NCBI RefSeq assembly: GCF_037414475.1
Contig: NZ_CP147913.1
Span: forward strand, 4,588,001-4,652,000
DNA length: 64,000 nucleotides
Direction of reading: 5' to 3'
From: Myxococcus stipitatus
GTDB taxonomy: Bacteria > Myxococcota > Myxococcia > Myxococcales > Myxococcaceae
Part shown: one piece after another, positions 1 through 8,199 of the stretch
How the letters are laid out: every line of letters begins with the position of its first letter
Position numbering within the stretch: position 1 is the stretch's first letter
Made by a program: the position numbers and the translations under genes
The notes under the pieces: model-generated
Told to the model about the DNA's origin: nothing
The model's input: only the letters and a program-made list of their open reading frames with translations
Database searches by the model: none

Positions 1-422
1 AGCACCACGCGCTGGCCCAGCTCCAGCGGGACTCCCGCGGCCAGCTCGCTCTCGGACAGCTCCCACGTGCCCTCCATCGCGGAGCCGGCGATGGCCACCC
101 GTGTGCCTCCGTCCTGGCACGTCAGCCTCACGCTTCCAGCGCGCGAGCCCGGGGCGAACACCAGGGGCTTGCGGCTGATGAACGGGTCGTTCAGCGCTTG
201 TCCCCGCGAGGCGCCGGCGCCGGGCGGGTGGAAGTCCGGCCCGTTGCGGGACAAGGCCACCTCACGTCCCTCCGCGAGCGCATCGAGCCGCAGCCGCTCA
301 CCGACGCGGCTGGGGATGGGGTGGGAGATGACGGTGAGGGCGGGGACCGGGTGTGGTCCCTTCGGGCCGCCGCCCCGCTCCAGCACGGCGGCGGTGGACA
401 CATCGGCGAGCGTGGGGGACAT
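1..422 (-). CDS. sigma-54-dependent activator with N-terminal FHA-like domain (5' part only)
   Basis: Only the first 140 or so residues are in the window; the gene runs off the left edge. The N-terminus carries the pattern usual in myxobacterial sigma-54 activators with an FHA sensor: LTVISHP, SRVGERL, a stretch ending DPFISRKPLVF, then GTRVAIAG and LELGQRVVL. FHA domains read phosphothreonine, so such regulators are normally driven by a Ser/Thr kinase and would continue into an AAA+ domain and a Fis-type helix-turn-helix; neither is visible here. The start is an ATG at 420-422. The assignment is by resemblance of the N-terminal region only, and an FHA protein of another type is the main alternative. 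Confidence 0.6.
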   Translation of the reverse strand, partial: MSPTLADVSTAAVLERGGGPKGPHPVPALTVISHPIPSRVGERLRLDALAEGREVALSRNGPDFHPPGAGASRGQALNDPFISRKPLVFAPGSRAGSVRLTCQDGGTRVAIAGSAMEGTWELSESELAAGVPLELGQRVV

Positions 423-495
423 GGTGGGCCTGGGCTTCGCGATTCTAGCCTGGCTGTGAGGGACGAAGGGGAACCCGGCGCTCACCGGCATGGCC

Positions 496-888
496 TCACC
501 CCCCGATGAACCAGGACGCGGAGAGGTTCCATCCGCTCAGCGAGCCGCTCTCCTGCGCGGTGAGCCCCTCCGTCGTCTGCCACCGGATGCTGTTGGCGCC
601 CATGGAGGGGATGTCCCAGCTCAGGGTGAAGGTCGCGTTGTTCACCGCCGCCGACTGGTAGACGACGTAGCCCGAGGCGGGGGTGCTGAAGTTTCCAGGG
701 CTGGAGAACTGCCCGGACTGGCCCGGGGAGAGGGTGCTCGGGGGTGGGCGGGTCCACTGCATCCCGCTGCTCGACTTCACGAGCACCAGGTCGCCCGGGG
801 TCTGGTTGACGAGCGTGGCGGACAGGCTCTCCGTCGTCTGCGGAGAGGCTTGCGGATGGGCGGGCTTGTCGATGGTCACTTCAGGCAT
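496..888 (-). CDS. aegerolysin-like beta-sandwich protein
   Basis: A 130-residue protein with no signal peptide and no membrane segment. It is rich in Ser, Thr, Gly and aromatic residues and contains NQTPGDLVLVKSSSG, a proline run, GYVVYQSA and FTLSWDIPSMGANSIRW. This alternation matches the beta-sandwich of aegerolysins and ET79-type crystal proteins, small secreted or cytosolic lipid-binding proteins often 130-140 residues long. ATG at 886-888 is preferred over longer in-frame starts because an AGGAG ribosome-binding site lies 7-8 bases upstream. The family call is by pattern, not by a clear signature. No partner MACPF gene, the usual pore-forming companion, is seen nearby, so lytic activity is not implied. 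Confidence 0.45.
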   Translation of the reverse strand: MPEVTIDKPAHPQASPQTTESLSATLVNQTPGDLVLVKSSSGMQWTRPPPSTLSPGQSGQFSSPGNFSTPASGYVVYQSAAVNNATFTLSWDIPSMGANSIRWQTTEGLTAQESGSLSGWNLSASWFIGG

Positions 889-1099
889 GGCGCACTCCTG
901 CGGAAGCGGGACGGTCACCGCTGCGTCAGGGGCTTCATTGCCCCTGGGGTGACAGTCCTCGCAGTGCAGTGGGTGTGCCGGAGTCCTCGAGTCCCCGAGG
1001 TGCCCTGGGAGCGCCTCACGAGGGGCGCCGCCGGCAGGGCCTCCGACGTGTCGGGCGGAACGCTCCGACACGCCGGATGCTCCCTGGACCGCCAGGGGA

Positions 1100-1381
1100 C
1101 TACTTCTTGCGCTTCTTGCCACCCGCGGCGGGGACCACGGCGGGCGCGGCGGCGGCCTGCTCGGCGGCGACCTTCAGCTCGTCGCGCTCCTTGGACACGT
1201 TGGCCAGCTCCCCCTCCAGCTCGGACACCTTGGTCTTCAGCGCCTCGTTCTCCGCGCGCAGCGACTCGGTGTCCTTGCGCAGCACGTTCGCCTCGGCGCG
1301 AGCGCGGTTGAGCTCGCGCGAGCCACCGCATCCGACCAGGGGAACCACCGCCAGCATCGCCACGGCCATCCATGCCTTCAT
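1100..1381 (-). CDS. small coiled-coil lipoprotein
   Basis: A 93-residue protein. It begins with a short hydrophobic signal (MKAWMAVAMLAVVPLVGCGG) whose LVGC lipobox predicts cleavage before Cys18 and lipidation. The middle, from about residue 22 to 75, is a heptad-rich helix (RAENEALKTKVSELEGELAN), a predicted coiled coil. The C-terminus is Ala/Pro-rich and ends in a basic GGKKRKK tail. Short lipid-anchored coiled coils of this type resemble Lpp-like spacers between outer membrane and peptidoglycan, but no family is recognised. The start is the ATG placed so that the signal peptide begins with Met-Lys; longer in-frame starts would bury the signal. Confidence 0.75.
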   Translation of the reverse strand: MKAWMAVAMLAVVPLVGCGGSRELNRARAEANVLRKDTESLRAENEALKTKVSELEGELANVSKERDELKVAAEQAAAAPAVVPAAGGKKRKK

Positions 1382-1576
1382 GTGAGCCTGCTCCTGTGTG
1401 TCCCAAGGCCCATGGGCCCGGGGACCTGAGTCATCCGGAAGAGAGGAGGGCGCGCCCCGGGGGGAGCCGGGCCCGTCCAACCGGCATCGAGCCGGCGAGC
1501 CTAGGCATGGAGCCGCCACGAGAGGAAGCCACGGGAGAGTCGGGTCCACCCGCGCCCGGACTGGAGTGCTTGCATC

Positions 1577-2329
1577 TCAAAGAGCATCCCCGGGGGCACT
1601 CCGCTCGTGAATCCAGACGTGCTCCGGGCCCCAGGTGAAGAGGAGCCAGTGCCGGGAGAGGAGGGTGAAGCCGGGGCCCTCCACGGGGCGGGTGACGGTG
1701 AGGACCCGGGTGCCGGGGCGGCAGGTGCGCAGCCGCTCGACGAGGCGCTCCCGCGTCTCGGGGGCCAGCGCGGTCCAGTTGATGAAGACGTGGGTGGCGT
1801 CGCTCAGGTCGGCCTGGGTGGCATCCCCCAGGAGCAGCTCCGCGCCCGCGCGGCTCACCAGTCCCGAGGCGAGCGACACGTGTTGCTCCAGGAGCTCGAC
1901 GCCCCGGGCCCTGGCGCCCAGCCAGCGCGCGGCGAGGAGCACGCGTCCTCGGCCCGCGCCCAGGTCGACCAGGAGGGAGGTGGCGTCGAGGCCCGCCTGC
2001 TTGAAGAGCCACACGGCGGTGTGGACGGGGGTCTCCCCGTAGATGAGCTCGCGGAAGTGCTGGCCGCTGGCGTGGAGGGCGCGGACCACGTCGAAGGAGC
2101 GGCGCGCGCGGTAGGGCGACGCGAGGGCCTCCCGCAGCCAGAGGCTCAGGTAGGGAGGGACGAGGCGCGGGCGCCAGACGATGATCAACAGGTCGCCCAG
2201 CCGGGTGATGATCTCGAGCAGCACGCTCCAGATGCGCACGGCGATCATCTGGGGGAGGGGCATGTCGAAGTCGGGGACCGACGTATCGAGCGGCGTCCTC
2301 CTCGGGGGGGTGGGGGAGTCCTCGGACAT
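1577..2329 (-). CDS. class I SAM-dependent methyltransferase, membrane-associated
   Basis: About 250 residues. The N-terminal part has a hydrophobic segment (LLEIITRLGDLLIIVW) consistent with membrane association. It is followed by the Rossmann SAM-binding motif LLVDLGAGRGRVLLAARWLG at about residues 120-140, the acidic strand end GVELLEQH, and the later motif HVFINWTALAPETRERL. The substrate cannot be told. The start is uncertain: MSEDS is used here, while a GTG 42 bases further upstream would add 14 residues, and neither has a strong ribosome-binding site. The gene lies 54 bases downstream of the DJ-1 gene in the same direction, so the two may be co-transcribed. Confidence 0.7.
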   Translation of the reverse strand: MSEDSPTPPRRTPLDTSVPDFDMPLPQMIAVRIWSVLLEIITRLGDLLIIVWRPRLVPPYLSLWLREALASPYRARRSFDVVRALHASGQHFRELIYGETPVHTAVWLFKQAGLDATSLLVDLGAGRGRVLLAARWLGARARGVELLEQHVSLASGLVSRAGAELLLGDATQADLSDATHVFINWTALAPETRERLVERLRTCRPGTRVLTVTRPVEGPGFTLLSRHWLLFTWGPEHVWIHERSAPGDAL

Positions 2330-2383
2330 GGTGGAGCGGACCGCCGCCGGGGCCCACTCGGGGGGCCCCACGGCGTCGAGCCC

Positions 2384-2947
2384 TCAGGCCGCGGGGGCCT
2401 TGGCGCGCAGCATCTTCATGAACTCGCGCATCCAGGCGGGGTGGTCCGGCCAGGCGCGGGCGGAGACCATGTTCCCGTCGATGACGGCGGCGGAGTCGAC
2501 GAACTCCGCGCCCGCGCCCTGCACGTCGAGCTTCAGCGCGGGATAGGCGGCGCTCTTGCGGCCCTTGAGGACACCGGCGGCGGTGAGCAGCAGCGGGCCG
2601 TGGCAGATGTGGGCCACGGGGCGGTTCTGCTCGAAGAAGTGTCGGACGATGCGCTGGCAGTCGGCGTTGTTGCGGAGGTACTCAGGGGCGCGGCCACCGG
2701 GGATGACCAGGGCGACGTAGTCGGAGGGCTTCACCTCGGAGAAGGCCAGGTCCGCCTGCCACGTGTAGCCGGGCTTCTCCGTGTACGTGTCGAAGCCGTC
2801 CACGAAGTCGTGCACCACGAACTGGAGCTTCTTCTTCGACGGGGCCGCGAGGTGGACCTCGTAGCCCTCCTCCAGCAGCCGTTGGTACGGGTACATCACC
2901 TCGAGGGACTCCGCCGCGTCTCCAGCCAGAATCAGGACCTTGGCCAT
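2384..2947 (-). CDS. DJ-1/PfpI family protein
   Basis: A 187-residue, single-domain protein of the DJ-1/PfpI/ThiJ superfamily (usual length 165-200). The nucleophile elbow is AHICHGPLLL, giving a predicted catalytic Cys115. The upstream VIPGGRAPEYLR supplies the glycine-rich strand and loop, and Glu16 in the AAESLEV segment is in the position of the acid that polarises the cysteine. Family members act as glyoxalases/deglycases, proteases or chaperones; which applies here cannot be decided. ATG at 2945-2947 follows a good GGAGG site and removes a 14-residue extension. The gene is followed in the same direction by a methyltransferase. Confidence 0.85.
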   Translation of the reverse strand: MAKVLILAGDAAESLEVMYPYQRLLEEGYEVHLAAPSKKKLQFVVHDFVDGFDTYTEKPGYTWQADLAFSEVKPSDYVALVIPGGRAPEYLRNNADCQRIVRHFFEQNRPVAHICHGPLLLTAAGVLKGRKSAAYPALKLDVQGAGAEFVDSAAVIDGNMVSARAWPDHPAWMREFMKMLRAKAPAA

Positions 2948-3177
2948 GCTGATCGCCTCCGATGGGTTCGCACCGAACAGCGCGCGCATCCTCGTGAGGG
3001 CTGTGTCCCTCCGTCAATCCGGGAGTCGGGAGAGCCGGGCAGGGTTGTCAGGAGAACACTTCGAGCAGGGCGGTCCGTCCTCCGCCGCTTCCGCGCATTT
3101 TCCCATCGAGCCGGCCGCGGCGTCGGATACTCGGGCCCTGCACCGGTGAGGTTCGCGCGAGTGGGAGAGCACGGGTC

Positions 3178-4548
3178 ATGACCGCGGTCTTGTTGCGTGA
3201 GTTGGCGGCGGTGCTTCCAGCGGAGGCGCTGGTCACGGATGTGGACGTGCTGGAGGCGCACCGCCGGGACCAGGCCGAGTGGGCGCCCTCGGGGCAACCG
3301 AGGGTCCTGGTGCGCGCGACGTGCACGGACGATGTGCGCGCGGTGATGCGCGTCGCCTCCGCGATGCGGGTGCCGGTGGTGCCTCGCGGGGCGGGCTCCG
3401 GGTTGTCCGGTGGGGCGAACGCGATGGACGGGTGCATCGTGCTGTCGTTGATGCGGATGAACCGGGTGTTGGAGGTGGACCCCCGAGGTATGCTCATGGT
3501 CGTTCAACCTGGGGTGTTGAACGCGGAGGTGAAGGCCGCGGCGGCCGCTCAGGGCCTCTGGTATGCGCCGGACCCGGCGAGCTGGGAGTTCTCCAGCCTG
3601 GGCGGCAACCTCGCCACGAACGCGGGGGGCCTGTGCTGCGTGAAGTACGGCGTCACCGGGGACGCGGTGCTGGGGTTGGAGGTCGTCCTGGCGGATGGCT
3701 CCGTCGTGCGCACGGGCGGGCGCACGATGAAGAACGTCGCGGGGTATGACCTGACGCGGCTGTTCGTCGGCTCGGAGGGAACGCTGGGGGTCATCACCGA
3801 GGCGACGTTGAAGCTGCGCCCCACGCCGCCGCGCGCGACGACGCTGGTGGCGACCTTCCCCCTGCTGTCGGGCGCGGGCACCGCCGTCACGGACATCATG
3901 GCGCGCACGCGTCCTTCCCTGCTGGAGCTGATGGACCGGGCCACGTGCCGGGCCGTGGAGGCATACAAGCCCCTGGGATTGGACGTGGAGGCCGCGGCCT
4001 TCCTGCTGGCGCGCTCCGACGCGGGAGGTGAACAGGGCGTGGCGGAAATCGAGACGATGGCGCGCTGCTGCGAAGCGGCGGGGGCCACCTTCGTCACCCA
4101 CTCCGCGGATGCGGCGGAGGGGGAGCTGCTCCTCACCGCGCGCAGGCTGGCCTACCCCGCGCTGGAGCGGCAGGGGGCGACGCTGCTGGATGACGTGGGG
4201 GTGCCGCTGTCGCGAATCCCGGAGCTGCTCGCCGCGGTGGAGCACATCGCCTCGCGGAGGGAGGTCCTGGTGGGCACCTTCGGGCACGCGGGGGACGGCA
4301 ACATGCACCCCACCGTCGTCTTCGACCGCAAGGACCCGGAGGCGCTGTCGAGGGCCCGCGCGGCGTTCGACGACATCCTGGAGGCGGCGCTCGCGTTGGG
4401 GGGCACCATCACCGGGGAGCACGGGGTGGGGGCGCTGAAGCAGCCCTTCCTGGGGCGGCAGCTGGGCGAGGAGGCGATGCGGCTGCACCGGCGCATCAAG
4501 GGAGCGATGGACCCCCTGGGCATCCTCAATCCGGGCAAGGTCTGCTGA
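3178..4548 (+). CDS. FAD-linked oxidase, glycolate/D-lactate dehydrogenase (GlcD-like)
   Basis: A 456-residue flavoprotein of the FAD-binding type 4/vanillyl-alcohol oxidase fold. The PP-loop for FAD is RVPVVPRGAGSGLSGGANA (about residues 62-80). WEFSSLGGNLATNAGG and VRTGGRTMKNVAGYDLTRL follow, the pattern of the glycolate oxidase GlcD/D-lactate dehydrogenase subfamily. The C-terminal substrate/cap domain contains FGHAGDGNMHPTVVFD and ITGEHGVG, whose His residues serve as metal or 2-hydroxyacid ligands in the family. It probably oxidises a 2-hydroxy acid to a 2-oxo acid and passes electrons to a quinone or cytochrome. No GlcE/GlcF subunits are adjacent, so it is probably a stand-alone D-2-hydroxyacid dehydrogenase. 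Confidence 0.85.
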   Translation: MTAVLLRELAAVLPAEALVTDVDVLEAHRRDQAEWAPSGQPRVLVRATCTDDVRAVMRVASAMRVPVVPRGAGSGLSGGANAMDGCIVLSLMRMNRVLEVDPRGMLMVVQPGVLNAEVKAAAAAQGLWYAPDPASWEFSSLGGNLATNAGGLCCVKYGVTGDAVLGLEVVLADGSVVRTGGRTMKNVAGYDLTRLFVGSEGTLGVITEATLKLRPTPPRATTLVATFPLLSGAGTAVTDIMARTRPSLLELMDRATCRAVEAYKPLGLDVEAAAFLLARSDAGGEQGVAEIETMARCCEAAGATFVTHSADAAEGELLLTARRLAYPALERQGATLLDDVGVPLSRIPELLAAVEHIASRREVLVGTFGHAGDGNMHPTVVFDRKDPEALSRARAAFDDILEAALALGGTITGEHGVGALKQPFLGRQLGEEAMRLHRRIKGAMDPLGILNPGKVC

Positions 4549-4637
4549 ATCCCGCCGGCGCCCAGGTGGGTATTTTCACCGGAGGAATCCAGTTGTTCCG
4601 CCAGCTTGCGAGGCCGGTCGATTATTTTATCGGGCGA

Positions 4638-4664
4638 TGTCGAGACCTCGCGCGTGGCTCCGAC
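4638..4664 (+). promoter_or_regulatory. candidate ECF42-type promoter
   Basis: A TGTCGA hexamer (4638-4643) is separated by exactly 17 bases from CGAC (4661-4664), about 64 bases upstream of the YCII/DGPF gene. This is the -35/-10 pattern I recall as described for ECF42 sigma factors. The gene pair it precedes encodes an ECF42 sigma factor and its typical DGPF partner, so positive autoregulation is the simplest reading. Seen: the motif and spacing. Inferred: its use. Confidence 0.6.
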
Positions 4665-4727
4665 ATCCGGATGAACGCGCACCCAATCCCGGGGCGCGGG
4701 TGACCCAAGAGAAGAGAGAGCCACCCC

Positions 4728-5129
4728 ATGAAGATGAAATACATGCTGATGATGAACTCCCCTCGCGAAGGGGCCGGCTCCATCATCCACTGGCCCAAGG
4801 AGGACGTCCGGGCGCACATCGCGTTCATGGTGGGCTTCGCGAAGAAGCTGGCCGGGACGGGGGAGCTGCTGACGGCCGAGGGGCTGGCGTTCCCAGACCA
4901 GGCGAAGCGGGTCCGGGCGGGCGCGGACGGCAAGCCCATCACCGATGGTGTCTTCCCGGAGTCGAAGGAGTTCCTCGCGGGCTACTGGATTGTCGAAGTG
5001 GACAGCCCGGAGCGGGCCTATGCCATCGCCGCGGAGGCCTCCGCCGCGCCTGGACGAGGAGGCGCGCCGCTCAACATGGACATTGAAGTGCGGCAGGTGA
5101 TGAGTGGTCCTCCGCCCGACATGATGTGA
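4728..5129 (+). CDS. YCII/DGPF-domain protein paired with ECF42 sigma factor
   Basis: A 133-residue single-domain protein of the YCII-related (DGPF) family: MKMKYMLMM at the start, KELAGTGELL-like middle (here KKLAGTGELLTAEGL), VFPESKEFLAGYWIVEVDS and EVRQVMSG near the end. These small proteins are the conserved genomic companions of ECF42 sigma factors and are usually among their direct targets. Their biochemical role is not settled. The stop codon overlaps the start of the sigma gene (TGATG), so the two are translationally coupled. A TGTCGA-N17-CGAC promoter lies upstream. Confidence 0.85.
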   Translation: MKMKYMLMMNSPREGAGSIIHWPKEDVRAHIAFMVGFAKKLAGTGELLTAEGLAFPDQAKRVRAGADGKPITDGVFPESKEFLAGYWIVEVDSPERAYAIAAEASAAPGRGGAPLNMDIEVRQVMSGPPPDMM

Positions 5130-6388
5130 TGACGGAGCCGAGCGACAGACGCATCGAGCACCTGCTGCGGGAGCATGCGCCGCGGGTGCTGGGCGCGGTC
5201 CTCCGGAAGTTTCGGGACTTCGGAGCCTCGGAGGACGCGGTGCAGGAGGCGCTGCTCGCGGCGGCCATGCAGTGGCCGCGCGACGGCGTTCCGGAGGACC
5301 CGCGTGCGTGGTTGATTCAAGTCGCCTCGCGGCGATTGACGGACCACGTGCGAGCCGACGCCGCGCGCCGCCACCGCGAGGAGCTGGTGGTCAGCCTGGT
5401 GCCGCCGGAGTTCCAGCTCGTGATGCCCCGGGAGGGTGACGAGCTGGTGGGGCGGGATGACGCGCTCGTGTTGTTGTTCATGTGCTGTCACCCCGCGTTG
5501 TCCACGGCCACCGCGGTTGCGCTGACGCTGCGGGCGGTGGGCGGGTTGACGACGGGGGAGATCGCCAAGGCGTTCCTCGTGCCCGAGTCGACGATGGCGC
5601 AGCGGATCAGCCGGGCGAAGCAGAGCATCAAGAGCTCCGGGGTGCCTTTCCAGAAGCCGACGCCGGAGGAGACCGCGCAGCGGCTGGGCGCGGTGCTGCA
5701 TGTGCTCTACCTCATCTTCAACGAGGGCTACACGGCGAGCTCCGGGCCGGAGTTGCACCGCACGGACCTGTCGGGCGAGGCGATTCGCCTCACGCGGATG
5801 TTGCACGCGCTCTTGCCGGACGATGGCGAGGTGGCGGGGCTGCTGGCGCTGATGCTGCTCACGGACGCGCGGCGGGCGGCGAGGACGGGGCCGGAGGGGG
5901 AGCTCATTCCGCTCGACATGCAGGACCGGAGCCTGTGGAGCGCGGGGATGATTGAAGAGGGCGTCGCGCTCATCTCCGCGACGCTGTCGAAGGGCTCGCT
6001 GGGGATGTACCAGGTGCAGGCGGCCATCGCGGCGGTGCACGACGAGGCCGCGCGGGCGGAGGACACGGACTGGCCTCAAATCCTCGCGCTCTATGGCGTG
6101 TTGATGGGGCTGGCCGACAGTCCGATGGTGGCGCTCAACCACGCCATCGCGACGGCGATGGTGCACGGGCCGGAGGTGGGGCTGGAGCTGCTGGAGGCGC
6201 TGGACGCGGAGGGACGGCTGGAGGAGAGCCATCGGCTCGACGCGGTCCGCGCGCACCTGCTGGAGCGGGCGGGGAGGAACGCGGAGGCGGTGGCGCACTA
6301 CCGCAAGGCGGCCGAGCGCACCACCAGCCTCCCGGAGCGCAACTACCTGCTGACCCAGGCCGCGCGGCTGAACGACGCGAGGACGTAG
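5129..6388 (+). CDS. ECF42-group RNA polymerase sigma factor
   Basis: About 419 residues, twice the usual ECF size. The N-terminal half has sigma region 2 (RKFRDFGASEDAVQEALLAA, about residues 20-45) and region 4 (GEIAKAFLVPESTMAQRISRAK, about residues 140-165). The C-terminal extension of roughly 200 residues contains LYLIFNEGYTAS, MQDRSLW (matching the conserved DQDRSLW-type motif of ECF42) and TPR-like helices ending AVAHYRKAAERT. ECF42 factors have no anti-sigma factor; the C-terminal domain itself is thought to control activity. No anti-sigma gene is present here. The ATG overlaps the stop of the YCII gene; a GTG three bases earlier is also possible. Confidence 0.9.
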   Translation: MTEPSDRRIEHLLREHAPRVLGAVLRKFRDFGASEDAVQEALLAAAMQWPRDGVPEDPRAWLIQVASRRLTDHVRADAARRHREELVVSLVPPEFQLVMPREGDELVGRDDALVLLFMCCHPALSTATAVALTLRAVGGLTTGEIAKAFLVPESTMAQRISRAKQSIKSSGVPFQKPTPEETAQRLGAVLHVLYLIFNEGYTASSGPELHRTDLSGEAIRLTRMLHALLPDDGEVAGLLALMLLTDARRAARTGPEGELIPLDMQDRSLWSAGMIEEGVALISATLSKGSLGMYQVQAAIAAVHDEAARAEDTDWPQILALYGVLMGLADSPMVALNHAIATAMVHGPEVGLELLEALDAEGRLEESHRLDAVRAHLLERAGRNAEAVAHYRKAAERTTSLPERNYLLTQAARLNDART

Positions 6389-6396
6389 GGGCTCAA

Positions 6397-6422
6397 GGCC
6401 CGCGCTTGGGTGAGCGCGGGCC
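6397..6422. terminator. bidirectional hairpin between convergent genes
   Basis: Perfect 10-bp arms GGCCCGCGCT and AGCGCGGGCC with a 6-base loop, placed between the converging ends of the ECF42 gene and the serine hydrolase gene. No strong U-tract follows on either strand. It most likely serves both genes. Confidence 0.6.
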
Positions 6423-6431
6423 CCAGAGGGG

Positions 6432-8015
6432 CTACTGCGCCGCCGCGGCCACGCCCAGGTCCTTCAGCTGCTTCACGGCGTTGGTGTTCTTCGGGTTCAG
6501 CTCGAGCGACTTCTTGTAGCTGCGGACCGCGTCGTCCTTGCGGCCGGCGGCGGCGTAGGCCTCGCCCAGGCTGTCGTGGGTGTTGGCGTCCTCGGGGAAG
6601 AGGGAGACGTTGGCCTCGAAGAACTTCACCGCGTCGGGGAGGCGGCCCTTGCCCATCAGCTTGTAGCCCAGGGAGTTGAGGATGTCGGAGGTCACCTTCT
6701 CCGTGGTGGACGCGGCGTTCTTGTGCGCGGTGAACCAGGCGATGGCGGCGTCGGTGCCCTTGGTGCGCAGCAGGGCGTCCGTGGTGAAGAAGGCCGTCTC
6801 GGGGTCGCCGGTGAAGCCCTTCCAGCCGTACTCGGCGGCCACGCTCTCGATGAGGCGGTCGAAGAGGAACGAGCCATCATCCGAGTTGGTCATGATGGCG
6901 ATGCCGCTTCCGGGTTCGGCGAAGGCCACGAGGACGCAGCGGTAGCCCTCGTTCGAGCCGCCGTGGCCGAACCAGACCGTGTCCGGGCGGCGCATGAAGC
7001 CGATGCCGAAGGCCTCCGACTGGCGGGTGAGCATCTGCTGCGCCATGGCCTTGGAGACCACGCGCTGGGACTTGCCCTGGGATGCCTTGGAGACCTCCAG
7101 CGCGATGCGCGCGAGGTCGGAGGGGGTGGTCCACAGACCGGCGGCGGCCTGCTCCGGGTAGGTGTGCCAGCGTCCCTCCACGCCCTTGCCGCCCGAGCGA
7201 GTGCCGACGGCGGCGAGGGGCTCCAGCGACTTGGGCAGGGGCTGCTCGTAGGTGCTGTTCTTGAGGCCCAGCGGTGACAGCACCGTCTCCTTCATGATTT
7301 GAGCGAACGGCTTCTGGAGTTGGTCCACGAGCATCTGCTGGACGATGGTGGTGCCGCCGCCGCTGTAGCGGGTGAGGGTGCCGGGGACGGTGTCCACGCG
7401 GACGGGGCTGGAGTTGGCGGGCTTCTCGCCATCCAGAATCTGTTGCAGCGTGGGAACAGGTTCCTGGGCCGAGTAGCCCCGGAAGCCATGCACCGTGGTG
7501 CCGGCGCTGTGGGAGAGCAGCCGGCGCAGGGTGACCTTCTGGTCCTTCGTGGACTCGTTGTCGGGGAGCTTCCAGGACACGAGCTTGTCGTTGATGTTCT
7601 CGTCGAGCGACCACTTGCGCTTCTCGGCGTGGTGCATCGTGGCGAGCGCCGTCACCGGCTTGCTGATGGACGCGGCCTGGAAGAGGGTGTCGATGGCGAT
7701 GGGCTCGGAGCCTCCGGCCTCTTTCACGCCGTAGCCCTTGGCCCAGACGAGCGAGCCCCGGTCGAACACGGCGACGCTCAGCCCGGGGATTTCATACAGG
7801 GCCATCCACTCCTGGAGGGACATGCGGAGCGGGGCTTCTCCGGCGATGGACAGGGCGGGGAAGCCTTGCTCCACGCGGGTGATGCGAGCGGCCTCTGAAG
7901 GGCGGGCCAGCCACTGGGTGGTGGGTTTGCGCGTGTCCGCGCCGGTGAGGAGTCCAACGGCCGTGACGCCCGAGAGGGCTACGGAGAGAACGCGGGAGGA
8001 CAGGAGTGGTCGCAT
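6432..8015 (-). CDS. serine beta-lactamase-like hydrolase with C-terminal TPRs
   Basis: A 527-residue exported protein. The N-terminus (MRPLLSSRVLSVALSGVTAV) is a signal peptide or anchor. The class C beta-lactamase/D,D-peptidase domain runs from about residue 65 to 390: SISK (Ser116, Lys119) is the SxxK nucleophile motif, YSGGG is at the YxN position, and WFGHGGSNEG gives the HxG motif. The last 100 or so residues hold tetratricopeptide repeats (ANVSLFPEDANTHDSLGEAYAAAGRKDDAVRSYKKSLEL, quoted in parts: residues about 470-510). Such proteins are usually periplasmic esterases or peptidases of unknown substrate rather than resistance enzymes. The gene converges with the ECF42 sigma gene and is divided from the eps locus by a terminator. 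Confidence 0.85.
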   Translation of the reverse strand: MRPLLSSRVLSVALSGVTAVGLLTGADTRKPTTQWLARPSEAARITRVEQGFPALSIAGEAPLRMSLQEWMALYEIPGLSVAVFDRGSLVWAKGYGVKEAGGSEPIAIDTLFQAASISKPVTALATMHHAEKRKWSLDENINDKLVSWKLPDNESTKDQKVTLRRLLSHSAGTTVHGFRGYSAQEPVPTLQQILDGEKPANSSPVRVDTVPGTLTRYSGGGTTIVQQMLVDQLQKPFAQIMKETVLSPLGLKNSTYEQPLPKSLEPLAAVGTRSGGKGVEGRWHTYPEQAAAGLWTTPSDLARIALEVSKASQGKSQRVVSKAMAQQMLTRQSEAFGIGFMRRPDTVWFGHGGSNEGYRCVLVAFAEPGSGIAIMTNSDDGSFLFDRLIESVAAEYGWKGFTGDPETAFFTTDALLRTKGTDAAIAWFTAHKNAASTTEKVTSDILNSLGYKLMGKGRLPDAVKFFEANVSLFPEDANTHDSLGEAYAAAGRKDDAVRSYKKSLELNPKNTNAVKQLKDLGVAAAAQ

Positions 8016-8152
8016 GGCGTGGTCCTGGAGGAGGTGGCTGCGTCGCGAAATGTCCTACGAATCTCTTCGTCGATGATTGCATGGGCGTGCGCGGGACGCA
8101 CTCGCGGCCCAGTGGCATCAAGCGCACGAGGGCCGCTAGGGGTGGTGAAGAA

Positions 8153-8179
8153 GAGAGGCATTGGCAGTGGCTGCCTCTC
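8153..8179 (-). terminator. Rho-independent terminator of the epsD-A operon
   Basis: Read on the minus strand: arms GAGAGGCA and TGCCTCTC (8 bp, perfect) around an 11-base loop, followed directly by TTCTTC. It lies about 20 bases beyond the epsA stop codon and marks the left boundary of the eps locus. Confidence 0.65.
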
Positions 8180-8199
8180 GTGGAAAGCCAGGGCCTGGC

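Noticed and set aside
2932-4488. Very long minus-strand open frame (518 codons) opposite the FAD-linked oxidase
   Set aside because: It is the antisense shadow of a clear GlcD-like gene: Arg/His/Gln-rich translation, no motifs, and its length is explained by the lack of stops in high-GC DNA.
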